NCBI RefSeq assembly: GCF_020991065.1
Contig: NZ_CP087710.1
Location: 4,340,001 to 4,404,000 of the forward strand
Source of the DNA: Nocardioides okcheonensis
GTDB taxonomy: Bacteria; Actinomycetota; Actinomycetes; Propionibacteriales; Nocardioidaceae
Length of the DNA stretch: 64,000 nucleotides
Direction: 5' to 3'
Positions 26,401 to 34,603 of this stretch are shown here, in pieces. The position numbers were made by a program, and so were the translations under genes. The notes beneath the pieces are model-generated. The model was not told the origin of the DNA and searched no databases. It saw nothing but the letters and a program-made list of their open reading frames with translations. Position 1 is the stretch's first letter; each line of letters starts with the position of its first letter.

Positions 26401-27189
26401 TGTCGCTGCAGCCACAAGCGAACGGACTCTGCTGTCTCCTCCGTTGGCGTCTGCTGACAACTCGAAAGCATCAGCCGCCAGCGACGTGAGACCGTGCTCG
26501 CTGCAGTACTGACCGACGATGCCCCACGCCCAGCCTGCGTTGTCTGTGATCCACCGGGGTTGGGCACTTAGGAGGGAGGTAGCCGTCCCTGCGGCGTTCT
26601 TGCGCCCCTCCGCCAGATGCATCGCCAGGAGAGCTGCGTCCGGGCGTTCCTTGGCCGGACGCTCACGGAGGCGCACCGCGACACCTGGCGGGATTCCCTG
26701 CAGGGAAAGTTCGAACACATCGAGAGCGCGGCGTTCGTGCCCAGCGGCTAGGTCGTCCCAGACTGATCCGGCCATGTCCACTGTCTGGTTCGCCGGTACT
26801 TCCACGCGGTACTTGGTCCGCGCTTTAGTGATCGTCGAGGCACTGATGCGCTGCCAGTACACCCGGTCCAACTCGGGGTGGTACATGGCGACGATGACAG
26901 GGAGCGCGTGGTTGAGCCAAAGGTTCCGTTCGCGTTCGCTGAACGAGAACCACCAACCCGCGGGCGTCTTGGACCGGAACCACGACTTCCCGCTCTTGAT
27001 CTGAACGGCGATTAGACGACCGGTTGTCTCCTCATGGGAATTGCGACCATTTCGCGAAACCCAATTGACTTTTTCGATCTGGGCATCGATGCCTTGGTCG
27101 CTTTCGTGCTGGCGGCGAACCTTCCACCCGAGTCTCAACGCGGCGCGCGTGAATTCCGCGACACCGAGTTCGCCCATCTGATCACTCAT
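23428..27189 (-). CDS. Large DUF4365-helical repeat-PIN-like protein
   Basis: A 1253-aa protein. Residues 1-150 match the DUF4365 nuclease-like (PD-(D/E)XK) domain: GELGVAEFTRAALRLGW, then D31 and D35 in SDQGIDAQIE and Q63-x-K65 in AVQIKSGKS, followed by WLNHALPVIVAMYHPELDRV. Residues about 180-880 are a long helical repeat region (TPR-like pairs). From about 910 a PIN-like core is seen: SVIVDSATIITLAAL, an acidic IQLAEDEGLTLWSDDLGLRR, then AVGVIAFGTPALLDAL. So one polypeptide seems to join a DNase-type domain, a sensor or scaffold and an RNase-type domain. It lies 88 bases downstream of the Ymh gene on the same strand, probably one operon. Function inferred as defence; no known system matches that I can name. 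Confidence 0.8.
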   Translation of the reverse strand: MSDQMGELGVAEFTRAALRLGWKVRRQHESDQGIDAQIEKVNWVSRNGRNSHEETTGRLIAVQIKSGKSWFRSKTPAGWWFSFSERERNLWLNHALPVIVAMYHPELDRVYWQRISASTITKARTKYRVEVPANQTVDMAGSVWDDLAAGHERRALDVFELSLQGIPPGVAVRLRERPAKERPDAALLAMHLAEGRKNAAGTATSLLSAQPRWITDNAGWAWGIVGQYCSEHGLTSLAADAFELSADANGGDSRVRSLVAAATHRYFDDAAAANDLVRRAEDMPGEQVLRAVGRTVVAGTNDRGHWTVDSLLLQGGPEVEGSAPAQRLLCVHARMEERFDDAVHHGEAALRLDPLSSETMVMTADSLQGRWVLGGAASKDLSRCVNVLEQALDQRVRWAGKVDSIRAGLVRALEMAGDYKAAMRVALPPPAGDSGTADIDAKSVRLAAYAANRLGDSDALHQALELLGDEPDDQLAKVRCGALALERDEETALRMAALSTAETARDFSEIGQHCLELCADGVNVIERLRPHVESGVLPASLLRLCEAIVTIPSHGIDASLPALRELALSDRIAAEYLLGNLRLAKRYGEAAEQAKTLFERTKAPDYLMHQARALIGADDYLAASEVAKVAVAVNDIREVDRAEMFEFLGQCAGQSEDWALAESYFDQAIGLHAYPSPTLVWNLVACQVNQARIARAADSLRKHSPPVRNRQDAYLWTNANNASVWDERTAFEAFALAQRFIDDARLSTALVTAIVTRTHGVGNPDEDDDLKQRRLAAQDAVPGELHKQAFELIQELIARHGDATGLRILQGEDETDLLDRMMVQLKEAAEADEVKKEVAELVRQGRVPVGLLARVVNRSTATLEAQRALGARLAASQHDDEHQLEVDAAASALNKSVIVDSATIITLAALSRPDTITGRFLAIRSAPATMLDLHRFRDDVRGMAGSPGSMHWDETRGRVVITELTDDEFMRLLRRSEAVSEYIDRLSVRSPGKPTVYADLHDDDMHSVWIDPIQLAEDEGLTLWSDDLGLRRAARAVGVIAFGTPALLDALRDTALRAAGHDHDAIDQAVKTGLDWLRELAADHIVDLPLPAETVYTLAADESWNPMSSAAVALSRGSFWIWTDNALTLLMAIYAGAREQAEETLMGWQSAAMYGAASNREPEAAASLLAILALVAFGGEPTDEERADSLRRARQVATELGVPDPAGGLPSAAALLAEGGAVDDAPDLVRRVLAILEEVDLSADDRDSDSRLA

Positions 27190-27277
27190 CGACCGTCACG
27201 CTTCCCGCTGTTCTGCGGCGATGGTGAAAGCGGTGCCGAAACGTGCGGCAAGGCGGACCATTCCGTGCCCGCGCCGC

Positions 27278-28102
27278 TCAGACTTCGTGCAGTTCGCATT
27301 CGGCTACCCAGCGCGCCAACAGACTCAAGACAGCCAGACGCTCCAACCCGTCCTGCTCCGAGATGGACCCGGTTCCGTGTGCCGCCGTATTGCGGATCGT
27401 CAGTTGGGAGCCTGGGGCGAACTGGCGAAGTCCGTCATTCATCGACGTCACGGTGCGGTCGGTCTGGACGCCTGGCCATCGTAGCCGTGGCTTGCCTGGT
27501 GATGGCTCTCTGTTGGAGAAGACCTCCTGCCACAACGCCGTTTCGGCGACATCGTTGCGCCGGGTGCGGACCTTCACCTGGCTGACGAGTGCTTCAGCTG
27601 CCGCGGCCACTGCTTCCCGGTAGTGGCCGTCTCGCCACAGCGGGCCTGCAGCACCCCAGATGAGGGGGTGCATCGACGTGACACCGATCGTGGGTGGCAA
27701 CTCAGCCTGGGCCTTCTCCGCCATGCCTTCCAGACGGCCGATGGCTTGATCGCAGGCGTCGAGGATGTTCGCGGGTTCCAGGAGGGGCTTGGGTTGCGTG
27801 ATGCTCAGCCATGCCGCGAAGGGGTCGATGCGTCCCAGGCCTTGCACTTGGATGTACATGCCGACGAGAGGTGCGACAGAGGCGATGCGCCCCGAAGCGA
27901 GTGCCACTTCGGAGCGGAGACGTTCGAGTTCGCCGGCGTCCACGCCGTCCTTCTGCATGATGGCGGGCGCGAGGCCGCCCGCCATCGCCATAGGCCCCGT
28001 GTTCTCGACGTGGAGAGCCAAGAACTCTTCAAGGGCTACCTTGAACGCTCTAACTGCGTCCGCCAGCTGGCGCAGATAGTCAGGGTTCCGCTCGGCATCC
28101 AT
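27278..28102 (-). CDS. TIGR02391 (Hypoth_Ymh) family protein
   Basis: A 274-aa protein from ATG 28102. The C-terminal 130 residues carry the Ymh signature: HPLIWGAAGPLWRDGHYREA (145-164), ALWQEVFSN, then R237-N-T-A-A-H242 and ERLAVLSLLARWV. The R-N-x3-H spacing is the HEPN-type motif. The N-terminal half is helical. Ymh-type proteins occur in mobile elements and near restriction genes. It is the first gene of a likely operon with the 1253-aa nuclease/PIN-like protein. Longer upstream starts (to 28318) exist but give a low-complexity extension, so I prefer 28102. Confidence 0.8.
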   Translation of the reverse strand: MDAERNPDYLRQLADAVRAFKVALEEFLALHVENTGPMAMAGGLAPAIMQKDGVDAGELERLRSEVALASGRIASVAPLVGMYIQVQGLGRIDPFAAWLSITQPKPLLEPANILDACDQAIGRLEGMAEKAQAELPPTIGVTSMHPLIWGAAGPLWRDGHYREAVAAAAEALVSQVKVRTRRNDVAETALWQEVFSNREPSPGKPRLRWPGVQTDRTVTSMNDGLRQFAPGSQLTIRNTAAHGTGSISEQDGLERLAVLSLLARWVAECELHEV

Positions 28103-28386
28103 GGCTCGAAGGGTCTCATGCGGGTCCGACAGCTGGGGGCAATCCGGCGTGGTCAGCGAGGTGTTCGCTCTCCGAGCGCTCCAAGAGCTTGAAACCTGCC
28201 AGCGTGCGGATGTGTCACTCGCCGGGGATGCGTCAGGAGGGGGAGACGGGACCGCCACAGCTGCGGTTGTTCCAAGGTCGCGCAGCTCAGGCGAGCGTCC
28301 CCGGTCCACAGCCGTCACTTCATCTACTCGACCATTTCACCGCGATTCTCAGTTGCCACGCGGTCCCTGCCAGGTGCATTGCCTAC
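28103..28386. other. Divergent intergenic region in the island
   Basis: 284 bases between the Ymh start and the broken nuclease-like gene. I found no gene, no clear -10 or -35 pair, and no repeat of note. Promoters for both directions must lie here or just inside the genes. Confidence 0.5.
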
Positions 28387-29227
28387 GTGGAAAGTAAGCG
28401 AGAGCGAGAGAACGCCGCGGCCAACGCCGTGGTGCAGCAGCTGACGGCTGTCACCGGCGCGGGCGTGCGCGGCTGCCTGCACGACGACAATTCCCGCGAT
28501 CGTATGCACGACTTCACCATCACGACTGAGGCAGACACGATCGCGCTCGAAGTCACCACCATCGCAGACGGGGCGTGTCGGGCGAGACCATCGCTGGAAC
28601 CGGGCGGCCGGCGACGATTGGGTCGACATCCCGGAGCTATCAAGCTGCTGGCTTGCCCATCACGCAGGCGTCATCGAGGCCGACGTTGCGATCGCCGCGC
28701 TGCGGACTCGCCTCCCCGCAATGGAGCATCTGGGAGTCGAGCAGATCTACACGCCCCATTGGCAGGAGCATGCGTTCGCGCCAGCCTCAGTTCGGCCACC
28801 CGAATGGGAGGCGGCACGCGCGCTCGCCTGCGCCGGGTTCTCGACCCTCAGTCGCGTAACCGACGCGAGCGCCGCCTTGCTTGAGGAACACGGTGGCCAG
28901 GTTTGGGTGGGCCGAGGGTTTGCGTTCAACCGACCGGTCGACCGAAACCTGCCCGCCGCCTTCGTCTCCGAGGAACTACATAAGGACCACCTCTCAGACG
29001 TGCACAAGCTTCTGGCTGCCGAAAACGTGACGTCGCGACACCTTTGGCTGTGGGTCGAGCTCACCGAGGGATTCGCCATGCTCCGTTCCTTCGAGACGGA
29101 GGGCCTGCCCGAGGTCGGCCTAGATATCGACGGCATCGACGGCGTCTGGCTCGGTCGCACCCCGCCGCCAGCTCGGTCGCCGGCTACGTATGGCCTCGAC
29201 AGCACGGCTGGACCAAGTTCTCGGTAA
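28387..29227 (+). pseudogene. Frameshifted nuclease-like hypothetical gene
   Basis: Frame 1 from GTG 28387 gives a helical start then DRMHDFTITTEADTIALEVT, with the D...E-V-T layout of PD-(D/E)XK-type folds. Near the GGGG at 28570-28573 the frame breaks. The +2 frame then continues naturally with DDWVDIPELSSCWLAHHAGV and on through LWLWVELTEGFAMLRSFETE to 29227. The total length is one base over a multiple of three, as expected for a single inserted base. It is either a true pseudogene or a sequencing error in a G run. Repaired product about 280 aa; family not named. Confidence 0.65.
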
Positions 29228-29746
29228 CACGAAACGGATCCGACCTCGGTGCCGGTTAGCCACGCAGACCGGTGGGACTGTCACAGCGTGACGGGCTTTG
29301 TAAGTGATTTCGCGCGGTCACGCTCACCGGGCAAGCGTCGCTATTCGGGGACCGTCGAAGTTGCGTCATCTCGCCGCCTGTCGGTGCCCTCGCTAACCGG
29401 CGTCGAGTTGCGTCAGCAGGCAGTCCGCCGCCGCCCGACGCACCCCGAGATTGACGAACCGTGGCGTCGCTCGTGCGAGGTTCCTCTGATGGCGCTGGTG
29501 CCTCGAATTGCCGGCTGAGAAGGAGCGTCTGCGCGACGCTCGCGAACCCCGCCATGCTCAGGATCTCCGCGCCGCGTTCAGCAAAGCGTTGCAGCACGTT
29601 CGCCGGTACCGGTCACGCCATCCGGACGATTCTGGGACTGAACTGCTGTCATTTGAGACACGGCCGGTGCGACGGTCAGTGTTCCGCCTGCGGATCATCG
29701 AACGGCCAAGTGCTGTCGCGGCTGCGTTCTAACGCAGGCGGCGTGG
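29228..29746. other. 519-base stretch without a supportable gene
   Basis: Short open frames exist on both strands (one on the minus strand with AERGAEILSMAGFASVAQTL is the most protein-like), but none has a start signal, a family match or continuity. The composition is mixed, as in decayed island DNA. Confidence 0.5.
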
Positions 29747-30670
29747 CTACGTCAGAGCGAGCGCTGCCGCTGTGGCAGCCGCGAGAGCGCGTTGACCGAG
29801 GTAGGCCTTGGCATCGTGAGGCCTCTTTCCGTTGTCGACAACGTAATCATGAACAACTCGACCCCCGGACGCCCCGCCGAAGATCCCTGCAAGGTCTGGT
29901 TCTCCGGCGACGAGGTCGTCGTGGTCCGCCAAATTGAGCCACGACAACGCTGAAAGAGGGAACGCCGGAGGCTGCTGCTCAAGGCGACGCGTGACTGGTC
30001 CGCGGAGGCCGAGCGGCGAGCCCATCGTCACGAAGTGCGGTGTTGCGACCGACGCGCGATGCAGAGCCTCATAAGAGACGACACTACCTAGGGAATGTCC
30101 GATGACTAGCCGGGTGTCGGCGGTCAGAATGCGATTCACACGATCTTGGATTGCCTCGCGCATGTCAGGTTTGGTCAGGTACAACGACGCTTGGCGTAAC
30201 TCTTGCCACACATAGCGCTCACCGAATGCCTGGCCGAGGTCGGCTAGCCATCCGATACGCGCGAGCGCCTCGACAGCGGGACGGATCGTCGCCCGGAAGC
30301 CTTGTGCGTCCACCTGCTCCGGAGCGGTGGCAGCCAAAGCAACGGATGCCCGCGCCTGATCGCGCGGACCTCCGACCTCGGTCGCACGCTCGAGCATGGC
30401 CCGGGCCAGGTCGAGCTCGACAGCCTGCACCTCGGGGTCAACCTCGGGCCGAGAACCGTCTCCCTGCGCGTCTGCGGCGAGGAACAGATCCCCATAGAAC
30501 GCCATCCTCGCCTCGATGCCACTGTCGTTATCCACGGTGATCTTGTCGGCAAGGTCTTCGTGACCGGCTTCGCGGACGCCACATGCGAGTGCCGGAATCC
30601 ATGCTGCTTGGAGCTCCTCCGCGCTGCGCTTCTGCTGCGCTATCCCGTGAACCATCACTACGGTGGCCAT
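29747..30670 (-). CDS. Alpha/beta hydrolase (lipase/esterase-like)
   Basis: A 307-aa protein with the alpha/beta hydrolase hallmarks: an oxyanion strand and turn at the start (VVMVHGIAQQ), nucleophile elbow GHSLGS with Ser193, a late Asp in NLADHDDLVAG and a candidate catalytic His in VVHDYVVDNG. No signal peptide, so cytosolic. It is divergent from the caspase-like/STAND gene with only 26 bases between the start codons. GAGAAT 5 bases before its ATG suggests a leaderless mRNA. Hydrolases of this type sit beside caspase-like and NTPase genes in conflict systems, so an effector that attacks lipids or a signalling ester is plausible (inference). Confidence 0.8.
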   Translation of the reverse strand: MATVVMVHGIAQQKRSAEELQAAWIPALACGVREAGHEDLADKITVDNDSGIEARMAFYGDLFLAADAQGDGSRPEVDPEVQAVELDLARAMLERATEVGGPRDQARASVALAATAPEQVDAQGFRATIRPAVEALARIGWLADLGQAFGERYVWQELRQASLYLTKPDMREAIQDRVNRILTADTRLVIGHSLGSVVSYEALHRASVATPHFVTMGSPLGLRGPVTRRLEQQPPAFPLSALSWLNLADHDDLVAGEPDLAGIFGGASGGRVVHDYVVDNGKRPHDAKAYLGQRALAAATAAALALT

Positions 30671-30696
30671 GGCGCATTCTCACACGGAGGTCGACA

Positions 30697-32595
30697 ATGT
30701 TGAACCGGTTCGCCCTCGTCATCGGAGCGCAATGTGAGGCGCTTCCGCCGCTGCCTTTCGTACCTGAGGTCGCTCAATCGGTCCACGAGACATTGACGGC
30801 GGGACAGGCCGCGGGGTGGCGATCCGTACGAGATATCGATGCGCCTCTCCTAGACGCGTCTAGCGCAGAGACCCGCCAGGCCATCACGGACGCGTTCCAA
30901 CGGGCCCACGACGACGAGGCCGCGCTGGCCCTTTGGTTCATCGGGCACGGTGTGGCGACTGGCGAAGATGACTACTACTTCATGGCAAAGGACAGTCCCG
31001 ACGAAACACCGCGCAGCAACAACGCAGTCCACCTTGTGCAGGTGTTACGCGAAGAACTCGAGGCGGCACCAAGGATCGACGGCCTGGTCGTGGTCGTGGA
31101 CACCTGCGACGGTGGCGAGGTTGCCCGCGGCTCTGCCAGGCGGTTGGTTGACAAGCTGTGGTCTGCGGGAGGCCGCTTGCAGTTCATCACGGCATCGGGT
31201 GACTCCCCTGCATACGGAGCCTGCCTGAGTCGAACGTTCACAACGATGGCTGCGCGGACGGTGTGGAACCCGGTCATCCCTCCCGAAGACTTAGTGTTCG
31301 CCGCTCGCAACAACTGCACCAAGCAGACACCGGGCTGGATGGGCTTCGACGCGCGCACAGGTCCCGTCGCCGACCCGGACCCGTCCCTATGGCTAAAGAA
31401 GAACGTGGCCTACCGCGTCGACTCCGTCAGCGGGACCTCGGGTGAGGCCTTGCTAGCGCTGTCTGCGCCGATTGCCGACGCGGTTGCCCACGGCAGGCAG
31501 TTCGTTCAGGAACAGGCTGATGCAGGTCTCATCTGGATCAAAGGCTCATACGGAAGCGGGAAGTCGGCACTGCTGTCTAGTTTGTACCGCGAGACCGTCT
31601 CCGGGCCGCACAGCGCCTTGGAAGTCCCGTCTGAACGGCCGTTCCTCGATGCATTCGTCGCCCTGTCTGGCCACGAGTCCATCGACTCGCTGCAGGACGA
31701 CATCGTCGAGCAGCTTCTCGCGCACGCACCCAGACCGCGTTCCGCCGAATCTGGGGCCGCAGCAGGGTTCTGGCGGGTGGGACTCGACGGAGTGGATTCG
31801 ATGAGCCCGGAGTTCCGGGTCGAACTCGAGCGGCTCATCTCGGACGCGGCCGCGAGCGACGCCGGCACGGCCGTACGGTTCGTGATCACGAGCAGCGATG
31901 ACATTCCTGACGCCCTAGGCGACGTACACGGGGCGACGCAGTTAGAGCTGACGGCATTGGGCCCGACCCCCGATAGCCCAGTAATGGAATTTAGGCGTAC
32001 CGAGGCAGGCCGTGGGGTACAGACCGCGCTTCTTGCATTCGCTGACTCCGACGACACTCGAGCGGAGCTGTTCGAACTTCTCCGCAGCTCGTTAAGCAGC
32101 TTCACTCTGGATCCTGGCAAGTCGGACCTTCAGTGGCTGGCATCGCAGGTCGCCACCGCGGCCGATCCTGCTCGACCCATGCCGCTCTCCCTCGGGCAGC
32201 GAGCCCTTCGCCGGCGGTCCATCCTAGTAAACCGTCGCGAGCTGCACGACGCGCTCTTCGAATTGCGGAAGCTCATCATTCGTTTGCCCACGGCGGGTGG
32301 AGGTGAAGCCGTCGGCCTCGTTCATCCAGCCTTGGCCGACCTACTCGGAACCGCCCTGGGCAGCCCGGTCGGACAAGAGATGCACGCTGCCGTAGCGGAC
32401 GAGCTGCTGGCGTTCCGCAAAGCGATCATCGAGGGCGAACCTCCGACCGGCGAGCAAGCACTCGACAGCTGGGACCAGTATGTCGGCTCGTTGAGCTATC
32501 ACTTGGTCCGTGCAGGTCGGTTCCAGGAGGCTCGCTCCATTTCGTGGCAAACGTACAACCGCACGGACGGACGCCGGCGTCGACCCATGGACTGA
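30697..32595 (+). CDS. Caspase-like protease fused to a STAND-type NTPase
   Basis: A 632-aa protein from ATG 30697 (CGGAGG 6 bases upstream). Residues 1-220 are a caspase-like (C14/CHAT clan) domain: His84 in LWFIGHGVATGEDDY and Cys137 in VVVVDTCDGGEVARG form the dyad. Residues 260-560 hold a P-loop NTPase: Walker A GSYGSGKS (283-290), Walker B VGLDGVD (361-367), and an RFVITSSDD strand as in STAND proteins. The C-terminus is helical and seems to be cut short by a 4-base duplication (GGAC twice, 32565-32572), after which the +2 frame continues with a natural helical sequence. No superstructure repeats or sensor domain are evident. Likely a regulated suicide or conflict protease (inference). 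Confidence 0.85.
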   Translation: MLNRFALVIGAQCEALPPLPFVPEVAQSVHETLTAGQAAGWRSVRDIDAPLLDASSAETRQAITDAFQRAHDDEAALALWFIGHGVATGEDDYYFMAKDSPDETPRSNNAVHLVQVLREELEAAPRIDGLVVVVDTCDGGEVARGSARRLVDKLWSAGGRLQFITASGDSPAYGACLSRTFTTMAARTVWNPVIPPEDLVFAARNNCTKQTPGWMGFDARTGPVADPDPSLWLKKNVAYRVDSVSGTSGEALLALSAPIADAVAHGRQFVQEQADAGLIWIKGSYGSGKSALLSSLYRETVSGPHSALEVPSERPFLDAFVALSGHESIDSLQDDIVEQLLAHAPRPRSAESGAAAGFWRVGLDGVDSMSPEFRVELERLISDAAASDAGTAVRFVITSSDDIPDALGDVHGATQLELTALGPTPDSPVMEFRRTEAGRGVQTALLAFADSDDTRAELFELLRSSLSSFTLDPGKSDLQWLASQVATAADPARPMPLSLGQRALRRRSILVNRRELHDALFELRKLIIRLPTAGGGEAVGLVHPALADLLGTALGSPVGQEMHAAVADELLAFRKAIIEGEPPTGEQALDSWDQYVGSLSYHLVRAGRFQEARSISWQTYNRTDGRRRRPMD

Positions 32596-33001
32596 GCGCG
32601 CCGACGAGCTCGTCCGCGCGGCCGTCGAGGCGTTGGGACATCTCGTGCATCGCGGCGTCTCAGGTGCGAAAGTCAGAGGACGCGAATGGAGCCGCTGTCG
32701 TCAGGTCGTCTCGTCGGCGCGCCAGCAATGCGCCGAGCCTTGCCGGACCTTCACGGTCAACCGGTTCACGTAAAATTGCTGCGTTCCTGAGGCTGCCCCA
32801 TTCCGCCGCCTTTCGCGTCGCTATCACGCACCTCCGCGTGCGCCGGACGCGATTGCCGCCATCTGTGAGGCGGTGACACCTCCCCGCGCACCGCACATGC
32901 TGGCTCAGGTCTGCTGGCTCTTCCGCCCGACATGTGGAGCTCTAAGCCGAACCGGAACTACACACGCCCACGCCTAAGCCTCGGGCGCTTACGCTGACCC
33001 C
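32596..33001. other. 406-base stretch: out-of-frame tail of the STAND gene, then nothing clear
   Basis: To about 32773 the +2 frame is open and encodes ERADELVRAAVEALGHLVHR, a plausible continuation of the caspase/STAND protein. From there to 33001 I see no gene. TACGCT at 32990-32995, 6 bases before the next GTG, is a likely -10 element. Confidence 0.5.
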
Positions 33002-33856
33002 GTGACTACCGCTCCCCCCGAGAGTTACAACGACGTCTTCAGCCATGACGGACCGGCGACCCTGGATCGCTACCTGTACCACTACACCAACCCATCGACG
33101 GCGGCCTTCATCCTTGAGTCGATGTCCATTCGTCTTGGCCCGCTTACGGCGACGAACGATCCGCGCGAGAACCGAGAGTGGTGGCCCTCAATGTCACTCG
33201 AGCACGGTGAGCCGGCGCTGGAGGAAAGCGAGTTCGTCGGTTTTACTCGTCAGGTCGATCAGGCGATGCGAGGGAGCGTGTATCTTGCGTGCTTCACCCA
33301 AGACCGCGCTGCAGAGGCAGAGTGGAACGGAGTGTGGAACTTCCATCGCGGTTGGGCACGCGCGCGAATGTGGCAGCAGTATGCGGGCGACCATGAGGGA
33401 GCCTGCCTGATCATCGACCGAGCAGCCTGGACAAGTGCGGTTGACCGGCTCGATCAGCCAACCGTTGACGGGGTCCGAGTGATGCAGGGTCGCGTCGAGT
33501 ATGAGGACCGTGCTCTGGGGTGGGAGAACCCAAACGGCCTTAACTATCTGGTGTCGGACTTGAGGCGCGATGGCGGGCGCGCGGTGGCGGGCCAGCGCAT
33601 TCGCGAGAATGCGGAGCAATTATTCTTTCGTAAGAACACGGATTGGATGTCCGAGCAGGAGTTTCGTTCATTGGCCATCGGTCTGGACGGGCCGGCCTAC
33701 ATTTCCCTTGCGGACTGCCTGGCCGCGATAGTCGTCGGCGAGAGGTCAGACGCCACACTCCAGTCCGCCGCAAGGAGTGTCCTGTCAGACCCAAGTCTTC
33801 TGGCGATCTGCCGGTGGCACCTCGGCGCACCGCAGGCTCTTCCCTGCCTGCCATGA
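33002..33856 (+). CDS. DUF2971 domain-containing protein
   Basis: A 284-aa protein that follows the DUF2971 pattern: YLYHYTNPSTAAFILESMSI, TATNDPRE, a YLACFTQDR strand, MWQQYAGDHEGACLIID, and FFRKNTDWMSEQEFRSLAIG. DUF2971 proteins are found scattered in accessory and defence regions; their biochemical role is unknown. GTG 33002 is preceded by TACGCT at 6 bases (leaderless). The gene stands alone on the plus strand. Codon use is island-like. Confidence 0.85.
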   Translation: MTTAPPESYNDVFSHDGPATLDRYLYHYTNPSTAAFILESMSIRLGPLTATNDPRENREWWPSMSLEHGEPALEESEFVGFTRQVDQAMRGSVYLACFTQDRAAEAEWNGVWNFHRGWARARMWQQYAGDHEGACLIIDRAAWTSAVDRLDQPTVDGVRVMQGRVEYEDRALGWENPNGLNYLVSDLRRDGGRAVAGQRIRENAEQLFFRKNTDWMSEQEFRSLAIGLDGPAYISLADCLAAIVVGERSDATLQSAARSVLSDPSLLAICRWHLGAPQALPCLP

Positions 33857-34288
33857 AGGGGTTCGCAAGCGCTGAGGCAGCGAACTACGCTGCTCAGCCC
33901 ACCCGCCCGATCTCAACGGGGTGGGTTCAAAGCTGATCGACCCAAAAGTGAGATCGCATGACCAACACCAAGTACAGCTGAGGTGGGGAACGAACGTCCG
34001 GATCTGCCTTCGGGTCAAGAGGCGTACGCCATCGGTGGGTCATTCCGCCGCGAGCCGGGGTGTCGGCAGCGCCTCCTACAGAACGGGTCTGATGAAGTTT
34101 GTGGTGATCGCGGCGGGCGAGTTGGTGGCCACAGGCCAATCGGGCGCCGCCATGCAATCACCATCGATCGGTGGCGCCACCTTGATCTGCGACCCGACCG
34201 CTCTCAGCCGAAACTCTTCAGGCCCACCGCACGTAAAGACGTCGGTGTTCGACCGGGATTGGGTGATTCATTGGTGTAGCTTCACCCG
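33857..34288. other. 432-base stretch without a supportable gene
   Basis: Open frames on both strands lack start signals and family features. TAGCTT at 34277-34282 is the likely -10 of the small membrane protein that follows. Confidence 0.5.
34277..34282 (+). promoter_or_regulatory. -10 element of the small membrane protein gene
   Basis: TAGCTT ends 6 bases before GTG 34289, the same layout as at many other genes of the window. Confidence 0.45.
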
Positions 34289-34603
34289 GTGCGGGACTTA
34301 CAGAAAGTCTGTGTGATCGTCAGCGGCGCCCTGCTGGCACTTGGCATTGGTCTCGGATTCTTCCGGGTTGTCTACGACATCCAAGGGGTCAAGTGCGGAA
34401 CGGCCTTCTTGAAGGAACCGCCATCGGCGTACCAGTTTGCCGATCGTCCAGCCGGTCCGTGGCCGTCGTGCCAGTCGCCGCTGTCAGATGCTCGGGTGCT
34501 CCCGATCGTCTTGATCGGTTTGGGCATGGCTGGCTCGGGGGCGGCCTTCGCCATCCGCCAGTCCCGTAGCAATGCCACGGGCGCTGCGAGCGCGTCGACG
34601 TAG
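34289..34603 (+). CDS. Small two-span membrane protein
   Basis: A 104-aa protein with two hydrophobic spans (VCVIVSGALLALGIGLGFF at about 7-25, and VLPIVLIGLGMAGSGAAFAI at about 70-89). A 45-residue extracytoplasmic loop holding two cysteines (VKCGTAFL and PSCQSP) separates them. Family not recognised. The GTG start is supported by TAGCTT 6 bases upstream. Right-most gene of the island. Confidence 0.6.
   Translation: MRDLQKVCVIVSGALLALGIGLGFFRVVYDIQGVKCGTAFLKEPPSAYQFADRPAGPWPSCQSPLSDARVLPIVLIGLGMAGSGAAFAIRQSRSNATGAASAST

Noticed and set aside
28103..28318. An N-terminal extension of the Ymh protein
   Set aside because: The added 72 residues are Ser/Pro/Ala-rich without family similarity. 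The conserved helical start begins at ATG 28102.
29228..29746. Small genes in the island gap
   Set aside because: Several short frames exist, but none has a start signal, consistent codon use or a recognisable family.
33921..34316. A 131-codon plus-strand frame between the DUF2971 gene and the small membrane protein
   Set aside because: No start signal or domain, and it overlaps the better supported gene at 34289.
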